From Paraphoma chrysanthemicola (lineage: Eukaryota > Ascomycota > Dothideomycetes > Pleosporales > Phaeosphaeriaceae), in the NCBI GenBank assembly GCA_020744225.1, contig JAGMWG010000001.1, forward strand, positions 1,488,001 through 1,552,000: a stretch of DNA of 64,000 bases. The letters are read 5' to 3'. Positions 55,268-64,000 of this stretch are shown here, in pieces. The notes under the pieces are model-generated. The model was not told where the DNA came from, did not search any database, and saw only the letters and a list, made by a program, of their open reading frames with translations. Numbering within the stretch: the stretch's first letter is position 1; every line of letters starts with the position of its first letter. Made by a program: the position numbers and the translations under genes.

Positions 55268-55576
55268 ATGGAAACCGGCATCGCGAGTTCGTTGACGGCA
55301 ACTTCCAGCTCCATGTATGTTCCTGAGTGAGTACATGTATATTCCAGCTTCTGAGTGGTCTTCCCACAACATACTGACCTCAACCACAGGATTAGCGGCA
55401 AAATCGTGAAGGTCCGCGTCATGAGGTTGCTCACTGGGCGTTTGCACATAGCTCCAGAATGCAGTTTTCGACCTGCTAGAATGTTCTGGCAAGGTGAATG
55501 TGAGAGTGCACCCGGCGCTGGTGAGGTGAAAGCCACACCAAACAAGATTTGCCGAGCCTGCTTTGACCCACTATGA
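55268..55576 (+). CDS. Small two-exon ORF, possible BTB-gene remnant
   Basis: A possible 81-residue product from 55268-55326 and 55390-55576, with intron GTGAGT-CACAG (phase 2). It begins METGIASSLTATSSSMYVPE, followed by ISGKIVKVRV. Start, phase-2 intron and the following (I/S)xGKxV segment are laid out as in the BTB gene at 23861 (SITGKTVAILVG). The remainder does not look like a BTB domain. It may be a truncated relative of its neighbour at 55704 or chance. It is unrecognised otherwise. Confidence 0.3.
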
Positions 55577-55703
55577 TATCCGTAACTGCCAAATGTACGT
55601 GATTAGTTTCTCCACTCGCGCCTGCTCAGCATCAACCGCCAGACCCACCTCTCAACCTCAACGAGCGTCCCAGGCACATATCTTTCAAATCTTGATTGCG
55701 AAG

Positions 55704-56403
55704 ATGGCCAATACCCCGGAGACACCGGCAGCAATTACTTCCGATACCATTTCATGCGGTTTTCTCCCAAAGTACGGTTGTCCACCCGCAGTATCTCCCT
55801 TTGCTGACCGTTTCTAGTATCGTCTGCGAAACGATCGAAATTCTTCTAAAAAGCGGCAATATAATCAGTGTCCACAAGAACGTTCTTCTCCAATGTACTT
55901 TCTTCGCGAACGCGCTGATGCCCGAGTGGATTGCCGCGCGCGAGGGCAAACCAATCGATCTCTCAGACGTAGAATCCGAATTCTTTGCAGCGTACGTGCA
56001 ATGGCTCTATACCCACCATGTCCATGTATCGTTCGACACCACAAAACAGGCCGGGGCAGAACTCTATGTTCTTGGCGAGCGGTTGATGGATTTGGAATTC
56101 CAAGATGCAATCATGTCTGCTATGATTGCAAGATGCGAGATCGACTGGCCATCTAATATTGAAGTCTGTATCATCTACGAGGGTACGACCGCTGCTTCGC
56201 CAGCCCGAAGGCTCATGGTCGATATCTTCTGCCGGGAAGGCGATGAAGACTGGATAGATTCTGAGGACGGCGATAAGTTACCTATAGACTTCCATCGAGA
56301 TCTGGCGCGTGCTTTGATGAAGAAGCCGGATCTGCCCGATAGAAACCGTCCTTGGAATGTAGATAGATCGGCATACTACGTCGGGGTGGGAAAGAAGGCT
56401 TAG
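55704..56403 (+). CDS. BTB/POZ-domain protein
   Basis: Two exons, 55704-55771 and 55818-56403, give 217 residues. The 46-bp intron (GTACGG-TCTAG with a GCTGAC branch site) is phase 2 and joins CGFLPN to IVCETIEILLKS. The BTB domain is IILLKSGNIISVHK-like: EILLKSGNIISVHKNVLL, CTFFANALMPEWI, GKPIDLSDVESEFFAAYVQW, then AELYVLGERLMDLEFQDAIM. These are the signatures of the expanded dothideomycete/pezizomycete BTB family (VHK, FF, W, I.L.D, Y..WLY). Its role is unknown; Cullin-3 adaptor function is a family-level guess. It is an intact relative of the frameshifted gene at 23861. Confidence 0.82.
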
Positions 56404-58278
56404 TCGACCCCAAGGCTATGACTGAGAAAGACAAATCGGACTGTCTCACACATACTCAGGGACTAGGCAGCAACCGTGCAGACTTGAGAGTTAGGTCAAC
56501 AAGCTTGCGCATACAGGCTACGCAGGAGGGGTGTTATCACAGACAGAAATGTTGAGATGGGCATACTATGATCTTGGCTGTCACCCAGAAGTCAACGTCA
56601 ATATTCAAGTGCAAAAGAACCAGAACCAGAACCATGCCGCACTTCCATTCGCGGTCTCCGTTTACTGTCCTTGCTACACATCATCCCAAACATCTCATGC
56701 ACACCCACAGCTCTCACATTATCGTCTCCGCAACGCGGGCTTGACGAACATGGAAAACTCGAAAGCACATGTGGAGCAAGTGTCTCACGAACAAGACACC
56801 ATTTTGCTCCTTCAAAAAATCGCGAAATATATGATTAGACAAGACGTGCTACTTCAGCATTCTGCACCGTGAAGTGACGTGTCATCCACCAATCACCATC
56901 CACCCACCCAAACAACCAATCCAACCCGCCCCGCGCGCCCTTCCATCCCCTCCCGTCTCCGACAATACCCATCCAACGCCCCATCGCCCCTCACGCCCCT
57001 CGCGCCCCTCCCTACTACAATCCACACCCTACCCCAAACTTTCCCAAACCAGTAATGCCAGCACCTCACCCCCATCCTGCCCTCCCCTCTCCTACCTTAT
57101 CAACCAATCACAACACCACACGCGCCCAACGCCCGCCAAGCCAAAAGGGCACACAGGGCAAATCAATCCCGCCATGCCCTTTCTTGGCGCACGTTTTGCC
57201 GTGTGCCCTTTTCATCTGCGATCCACGGTTTTACACAGAACTTTCCTGATGCGGGAAGTTTGCGTGACGTGGCGTTGGGCAGGATGGCATGCGGAGGGCG
57301 AAAGGGGCGATGCGGGCGGGCGTGCTCCCTATTTGGACCCGTATGCTGCACGATGTGATGCAGTGCGATGCGAGCGAGTGGGTAAGTTAGTGTGGTTGGT
57401 AGGGTTGGTAAGGTGGAAGGGGTAGGGCGCGAAATGTCATTCGTGATTGTGATTGGACATGCGCGCCCTTTGGTCTGACGATGTGTGTGCGAGGGCAACG
57501 AGTGAGAAGCATTTCGCGCGCCCTTTTGTAGTGCTGTGTTCGATGGTTCGAAGTTTATTGCTGGATTGGGTATATTCGAGAAGAGAAAATGGTGTGATGA
57601 GTGTGTAGGAAGGGCATGAAGGGCATGGGAGTGTTGTGTTGGGATGTTGGCATTGCATGCGGTGCTTGATGGTATCATGCTATGAGGTGTGTATGATGGC
57701 ATTGTTGCGTGCAAACAGTACGATTCTACGATCAAATCATCGTTGGAGCCAAAATTTACGCTCATGCAACTTCTCCCAACACAAATTATGTCTACATCAC
57801 TACATCTGTCGCACCCATCTCCCAACACACGGCACCACTACTCAAGCGCCGCATGCCCCGTCGCCGTACCTTCCTCACCCGACCCCCGAAGGGCGGCTCA
57901 AGTACATACTTTCAGGATTTAGAAAGATTTCATGTGCACGTATCCCACAGCTATCCAAATGTCCTGTCTTCGCTCGTGAGAGCTACTAAGACACTGGCGA
58001 CTGTGGTGATACTATTTGATTTTTCGCGAGGCTATACTGAGCAGCAGGAATGAGTCTGGTCGCTGAGCTCCACCTGAGGCCGCGAAGGCATAGTCACTAT
58101 GTAGGCAGGGAACGGACACGGTGGGCTGTAAAAGGAGAAGGGGACTGGAGCGGCCGGACATGCAAGTCAGCGGCCGTGGGTCTGATTAACTAGATTAGTT
58201 GGGGTATCGTACACATGTCTGTAGATCACAGTGGCATCTCTTCCTCAGCAAAGAGTCAGTCGAACGGTTGCAGCACGT
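56404..58278. other. Long intergenic region with strand-biased composition
   Basis: 1.9 kb. Plus strand is strongly C/A-rich at about 56880-57140 and G/T-rich at 57360-57670. Related GCGCGCCCTTT-type words occur at about 57460 and 57522, with a partly inverted copy at 57425. Long open frames here are low-complexity artefacts; no gene is called. Confidence 0.5.
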
Positions 58279-60315
58279 TCACGCCGCTGAAGACGCGAAC
58301 AACACCTTGCGAGGGTTGCCAAGCGTTAGACTCTTCGAAATGGCTCCGCTCCCCTCCATGTCTTCGAGTAGTCGGTCCATACCGCCGAGGTCGAGCTCTC
58401 CTTGCGACAGCAGAGCTTGGTCAGTCCGCCGGGCTTCTTCGGTCTCAGCTTGCTCTTGAGCGAACATGGCGTTCAGGTCTCGTCCAAGCGGTCGACTTGT
58501 CCCAGTCGTAATGATGAGACGATGCTCTGCGGAAATAAGACTGTCTCTAGGCACGGCCATGCGTGAAGCTTGTGACGTCGTGTCGAACTGTGATATCGAG
58601 GTGATGGCTTCTCGCAGGAGTGGAATGTCTTGTACTTGACTTAGGCCTGGGCTCGGCAACGAGTTTCCTGCGCCCGAAGCTGCGGTGCGCGTCCAGAACT
58701 TCGTCAGGTCTGCAATTTTATAGACCTCGGACTGGTACCATATGACGACAGAGTCTTCCACGGGAGCTCCATTCGACGAAGACAGTGTGGCAACGGAGAT
58801 GCCGCCACGTGCGGTAGCTGTGCTGGGTGCGCTGCCTTGAAACAAGACTTCTTCTTTCCTGCGCCGTGTGTTTGGTGTCATAGGAGCCAGCAAGCTCCGG
58901 CCAGCCTTCTTTGGGCTGGTTGCACCACCAGTACTTCCCTCTTTGTCGGATGTACCTACAAACCCTCTGAGGGAGAAAGCCAATGGATCCGCAGGTGGGC
59001 TGGGACCAGATCGGTCAACATCCCAGATGCCCCATTCTCCGTCACTTAAGAGGGCTAGGAGGTGGTGACCGTCTGACACCCATGCAATGTCAAGAATAGG
59101 CTTGCGTGCGGCCAAAATCGGGGGTGAATATGCGCTGCCTTTGACACTCTCGAACGGTGACCTGAAGGTTGCGACGAAAGCGCCGGGCTCCACCGTGCTG
59201 CCACCCGCACGCCTGCTGCTTGGCGCGAAGATGTCGTAGATGCGCGCTGTACCTGTCGCGTCTGCGATCAGCAATTGGGAGTGCCGCCGCTTAGGGTACT
59301 GTGCTGTGTTGAACGCAACGCGGGAAGCTGGCTTGCGTAGGGCCAAGGTCTTGTATGGTGCGATGGGAGGTGTTGCGATCACAGAGGTTTCTTCGAGCTG
59401 GAATCTCCAAATCTTGAGAAGACCACCGAGTTCGGTCGAGTGCGATGCCACAAGTAAATCAAACCCTTCTTCTCCTTGGTTACGCGACCGCGAGCGGCTT
59501 TGTTGCTGACGACGGCGGCGTCCCGGTGTGTTTGCTGCAGTGTCGTCGCCATCCACGTCCATCTCGTCGTTCGAACCGCTCTTGGAGTCTGGGTTTCCTC
59601 TCGAAGTCCACGTCATGGTTATCCCCCTTGGTATGTTCTGGTGTCCATGAACCTTGACGACTTCTTCGCCAATTTGTGATTTTGCGCTCAACGTCTTTTC
59701 TTTAGCTGCCTGGGGAGGAGGACTGAGAGGCAGGGTGATGACGCGCACAGTACAGTCGGCGCACGCGACGGTGAAGACGATCCTTTTGCTGAAGATGGCG
59801 GGTATCGTGTCCGCAGGCCGAAGCGACGAGACGGTGGGAATCTGGGGCACGGCGATGTGCAGCACTTCGGTGTTGAGCGAGATGCTCACTTGCTGTACAA
59901 ACGACGAGTATGGCTGGTCGGGATCCAACTCTTCCCCCTCATCCTCGAACTCAGCCTCTGGTACGGACGGTTGCGATGCCGCCTTGGACGTGTCTTCGTC
60001 GTCGGAATCGATGATCATGATGGCATCCTTGTTCGTGCCATTGACCTTTGCTGGCTTTGCGGGCTGCTTTGGTGGCGGGGCGGCCTTCTTTAGTGGGCGA
60101 CCGCCTCTCCAGAGGATGCCCACGCCCGTCTCATGCCCATACAGCACGATAGTCGAGCCATTGGGAGCTTTGACGGGATATATCGTTGCATCGTGCACGC
60201 GGTGTGGCAGTTCGTACCTGATTTGCGTCAGCATTGACACGTGGTTACAATTGGCAGTAGAGCGGACTCACCTCAGGTGCGCTGTGCGGCCTTTGGTCGA
60301 CACGATGGGGGCCAT
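58279..60315 (-). CDS. NUP37: WD40-type nucleoporin, probable Nup37
   Basis: Two exons on the minus strand, 60315-60272 and 60217-58279, give 660 residues. The 54-bp intron (GTGAGT-AATCAG with GCTGAC branch site) joins MAPIVSTKGRTAHLR to YELPHRVHDATIYPVKAP. The sequence has WD40-like blades (STIVLYGHETGVGILWRGGR, HHLLALLSDGEWGIWDV, LLIADATGTARIYDIF), with Ser/Asp-rich and RS-like inserts (QSRSRSRNQ). Its start and overall plan recall the long filamentous-fungal Nup37, a member of the Nup107-160 nuclear-pore scaffold. This assignment is from memory of the family and is tentative; another WD40 protein is possible. It is divergent from APC1. Confidence 0.6.
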
Positions 60316-60651
60316 GCTGCTGCAGAAGCTCTAGGTTCTATTGAATTCCAAGTCCGCGATACGGTGACAAGGAGCTTCCTTACTAAGCGTGCGATTATTG
60401 AATTAGTACCAGCAGGATGTCCAATTGGCTGTGCAGCTTGGAAGGAGCTTGGGCGCGTAGTTGAAAAGTTGTCGTGGTGTGGATGCAGGAAGCTCAGAGG
60501 CTGGCCATAATTCTGGGTCAGGCGCGTTCCGCCAAAGCAGGTGATCACGCGTTTGCGGGGCGCGCAAACAAATGCAGCATCAACACCACACATGCCACCC
60601 CTTCGCCCCCAGTTCGCCCGCGACCGCTCATAATGCGAGACACGTCTCTGC
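60316..60651. promoter_or_regulatory. Divergent promoter region, NUP37-like / APC1
   Basis: A 336-bp spacer between two divergent start codons of core genes. No specific sites are claimed. Confidence 0.5.
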
Positions 60652-63600
60652 ATGGCCTCTCTTCGCTCCATCGGGGTCCACAAGCCCGCCGCCCTGCAGT
60701 ATCTGGTCTCCGAAGCTGTCCTGAGTAGCGACAGCACTGAGCGCGACTATGTCTGGGACACCTACCCCGACGAAAGCCCCGATGGCCCGACCGACGAGGT
60801 AGTCACGACCGAATATCACGTGGTGTGGTCAAGAGGCGGCATTGTGCGCAAGGTGTTCAACTTCGAGATCGAGAAGCAAAAGGTCATACAAGCGCTGTTG
60901 ACCTGGTTTCCCGTCGAAGTCACATCCGATGCTGCTGCGGGAGCAGTTGGTGGCGCCGAGTACAGCGGAAGCGACCAGTCGAAGAGCTTCCTGACCCAAG
61001 GAACACAGCCGGCGACAGACCCAAATGCGCCTGTCGAGCCCGCTCCCTCTACCACCGAAGTCCGGGCGCGCGCGCTCGTCGTCTTTCTGAGGTCCCAGGC
61101 GCACGTCTTCTACCTCTCCGGCACTACACACATTGTCAACCTCCCCTTTGAGGTGGACAGAGCCTTTCCAGCCGCTCGTGGAGTTGTGGTGCAAAGAAAA
61201 GTACCGTCTGCTCAGCCCGTCGCTGCCAGCCCGCAAATACCGAACGCCCCGCCCAATTCCTTCCTTACCAACAACCAATCCTTCCTCTCGCAATCGCTAC
61301 TGCAGAGCTTTTCGCAAAGCCTCTCTCAGCCTCATCGCCGGCATGGGTCCTCTCTGGTGGCGCCACGGCTAGGCAAAGGCCGACAGTCTGGTGCGGCTGC
61401 ATATCTTGACGGCTTAGGTCCGGCCTTTGGAGTGCCAAATCCCGATAGCATTCCCAGGGTGTACTCTCTTACCGACCCTCTCTCCGACTTGGGATTGGTC
61501 GTCAACGTGGTGGCGGCTGGTGAGCGCAACAATCTACTTGCCTCGCAGGGCTCGGGGCATCGAAGACTTCAAGCCATAGAAAAGTCTGAAGAGGTCATAT
61601 ATGTATCTCCGCAGAATGAGATCCTGTTTGATCGCAGTGGCAACGACAAGCCGCTTTTGCTTGTCGTCACGGCTAATCACGAGACAAATGTATTTACCAT
61701 CTGGTCCGCAGCATACCTCGAGCCCAAATCAATCTCAGCTTCTCGAAAGCACCATGTTCCTTTGCCCATCACCAAGTCTCGAAGGCGGAGCTCGTATGGG
61801 GCCACTGCTCCTGGCACCGGAGCGACAACACCAGCCCTGCGAGGTGCTGACAGATTTAGAGAAAGCTTTGGCGGAAACACACGCAGCAAGACTCAGCCTC
61901 CTTCCTTCAAGGAAGCTTCCATGGGCAAAGAGCGTTTGTCCGACCAAGCAGTCGAAGAAGCACTCGCTTCGCAGTTAAACCCAGACTCGGAAATTGCCCG
62001 ACCGCCCAAGGAGTCAAGACGTGTCAGTGGACTGCTCTCTCGGGCAGAGCTTTCCACGAGCTTTGACAGGTCAGCCTTCCAGGATCTTGCAACCCAGCGT
62101 CATAGTATTGGTGGCAGTTTTTCTGGAAGTTTTGGGGCCAGCCAGCGAAGTCGCCATTCGATGGGGAACGACCGAACCAGCTTTGGTGGTTTCTCACAAA
62201 CCCGGCACCGAGCTTCGACGCCTGGCAGCATCACGTCCCGGATGAGTCTCGCCGCATCAATTGACGACACTCTAGAAGATGTGATGGATGAAGACACTTT
62301 TGACACAATTGAAGATTATGACGAGCTTGATGATCTCTTTGCGCCTCCAGATGCCGGAGGTGATGCAGAACCAACTGACGGCCTTCACAAAGAAATGGTC
62401 ATGACTGTCATTGCAGAAATCCCTGTAACACAGTATCTGAGGCCTGGTCTTTTTGCGCTGAGCGGCTCGAGCGACGGCTCTGAAGTACGTACACGGCTCA
62501 TTCAAGACTACGGGAATCAGCGGCTGACCAATGTGCATAGGATCAGCCGCGACCAAAAGTCGTCACTCTCAAAGCGCCGTTCAACTCGGCAACGCTCCAT
62601 GAGCGGAAATTGTACATGTACATCTCTCACCCATCGTTGGCAAGTCCATTAGAGTGTGCATTAAGCATCACTCGAAAGCGTCTCTCGCCCTCTGCGTCAG
62701 CATCCCAGCCTCGCTCGACTCATGCCGCTCCCCGTTATGCTTGTGTGCCCAAATTCGTTGACACTCGACTGCTTGAGGGTACGCTGAGTCTAGTCAAGCT
62801 CCATGATGGCTACATTGAACGCGTTGCGCTGCTCACGTCATCCGACCCTCATGAGCCCTGCTTGGCCTTGGTAGCAGGCTGGGGACAGCATCTGCCCCTG
62901 AAACTATCTCTCGGACCGATGAAGCTATTCGACTCGTATAGTGTCTTCGAGCAAGAGCAGAGAGTAACTGCGGGCTTGAAGCGGACCATTTCTGCCGCAA
63001 TGCCGCTGCGAAACGTTCTGTCTCCTGGTCCAAGTGGGAGGCTCGAAATCATCGACGGTGACTTCCGTAGACATGGTATGGAACTCCGTATGTCACCATC
63101 AGATGAAATGGTGGCCAAGCTCTTCCGCGTGCTTTCAACAGTTCTACCAAATCACACAGGCGATTTCCTTCTCGAGGTTTGGTGGAACGTCCGTAAATTG
63201 ATATCAGGCCGCGCGGTCGGCAGCTTGTGTCTCGACTGGGAGGCTTTTGTTGCGACAATCTTCACTCTTGCTGTCCCTTTCGTGAACGAGAAAACACGAA
63301 AGGTGGACAATCGTACAAAATCCAGCCAGCGCCGAAGTTCCGGCCGTCCCCAGAGCCAAGCCCAACCGGATGAAGCGATCGATGACGAGAACTCTGGCTG
63401 GCGTCTGATGTGCGATCGAGAGATTTCGCAGCCTCAATCGAAAAGTTGGTCAACGCTGCCGTGGAATTGGGCATTGCAAATTAGTTCGGCAACTTCCACA
63501 ATGCATCCGCCGTCGCGTCGCTCTTCGGCGCATGCTACGCCCACTATAGCGCAAATGATTAGGACTAAGGAGGAGATGATTATCAGATGCATCGAAGTTG

Positions 63601-64000
63601 CTCGCGAATATGCGCAGTCTCCAATTGGCAAGGCTACGAATGACCACTGGAGGCGATTATCTCCATCCGAACGACAGGATTTGCGCATCTCATCACTATC
63701 GGAAATTACCGTCACTTTACATCTTTACCGCGAAGAAAGGAAACTTGATGCTTTGTGTCAACCTTTCACAAGCTCTCAGCCTCGAAACTTGGCGCCACTT
63801 TTGGCCCAAGTAGGCCACTGGCTAAAGTGGGATGCGTGGAACTGGAGACAGGGAGACTTCTTCGATCTGGACGGGGGATCTAGCAACGACTGGAGTTACG
63901 AAGACTCGACCTTCAATGCTAATGTGCGACTCCATTCGCAGCCCTGGGATGCTCCTCCTTCCGTCATGGAATGGCTTGGGACTGTGACAGGTTCCCAGCA
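60652..64000 (+). CDS. APC1: Anaphase-promoting complex subunit 1, 3' end outside window
   Basis: Exon 1 is 60652-62484. A 56-bp intron (62485-62540, GTACGT-CATAG, phase 0) joins SGSSDGSE to DQPRPKVVTLKAPF. Exon 2 then stays open to the window edge, giving over 1,090 residues so far. The protein matches the largest APC/C subunit, Apc1 (BimE of Aspergillus). The start is MASLRSIGVHKPAALQYLV and the N-terminal beta-propeller-like region includes VVWSRGGIVRKVFNFEIEKQ. A Ser-rich, likely phosphorylated loop (about 380-560) follows, then KLYMYISHPSLASPLECALS and GYIERVALLTSSDPHEPCLA. APC/C is the nuclear ubiquitin ligase for cyclin B and securin. The PC-repeat and C-terminal domains lie beyond the right edge. 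Confidence 0.9.

Noticed and set aside
57163..57828. 221-codon minus-strand frame
   Set aside because: Low-complexity Pro/Thr/His/Ser sequence caused by the strand-biased composition; no start context or domain.
1..64000. tRNA, rRNA or CRISPR-like elements
   Set aside because: No B-box GGTTCGANTCC with a matching A-box and cloverleaf was found by eye, and tandem repeats present are short microsatellites, not spaced arrays.

Overview
The window is nuclear DNA of a filamentous ascomycete (Pezizomycotina). The grounds are short GT-AG introns of about 45-55 bp with CTGAC/CTAAC-like branch sites, HET and fungal-type BTB genes, and a set of recognisable ascomycete housekeeping genes. Protein style suggests Dothideomycetes, but that is inference. 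Exon structures were read by hand from splice sites and reading-frame continuity.

Layout: 0-2 kb holds a HET-domain gene running off the left edge. 3-12 kb holds a sugar/quinate-type MFS transporter, a secreted DUF1961 (YesU-like) protein, an F-box-like protein, a DapA-family aldolase and a large multi-pass membrane protein. 12.9-14 kb is a BTB protein. 14.3-19.8 kb holds RSA3 and the two halves of SKI3. 20-24.6 kb is an accessory patch with a frameshifted membrane-protein gene and a frameshifted BTB gene. 25-35.6 kb is mostly core: an ER J-protein (P58IPK/DNAJC3 type), a GH5_12 steryl-glucosidase-like enzyme, the MSN5/exportin-5 karyopherin and a 2-oxoglutarate oxygenase. 36.6-45.5 kb holds a secreted CAP protein, a secreted carboxylesterase, a broken HET gene and an intact paralogue of the 20.8 kb membrane gene. 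46-50.3 kb holds divergent OTU1 and a double-bromodomain/BAH RSC1/2 protein. 50.7-56.4 kb is a second accessory patch with two ankyrin genes, both damaged, a small unknown two-exon ORF and a BTB gene. 58.3-64 kb holds divergent NUP37-like and APC1 genes; APC1 runs off the right edge.

The most striking observation is SKI3, the TPR scaffold of the Ski complex. Its N-terminal 287 residues lie on the minus strand (15978 to 15070). The rest, about 1,140 residues, lies on the plus strand (16283 to 19761). The two pieces tile one Ski3 protein with no visible overlap or large gap, and both are open with clean introns. This is what a roughly 1.2 kb inversion with one breakpoint inside the coding region would give. 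The old promoter now sits between two divergent half-genes.

A second pattern is that visible lesions fall only in accessory families (membrane-paralogue, BTB, HET, ankyrin), while, apart from SKI3, the housekeeping genes are intact.
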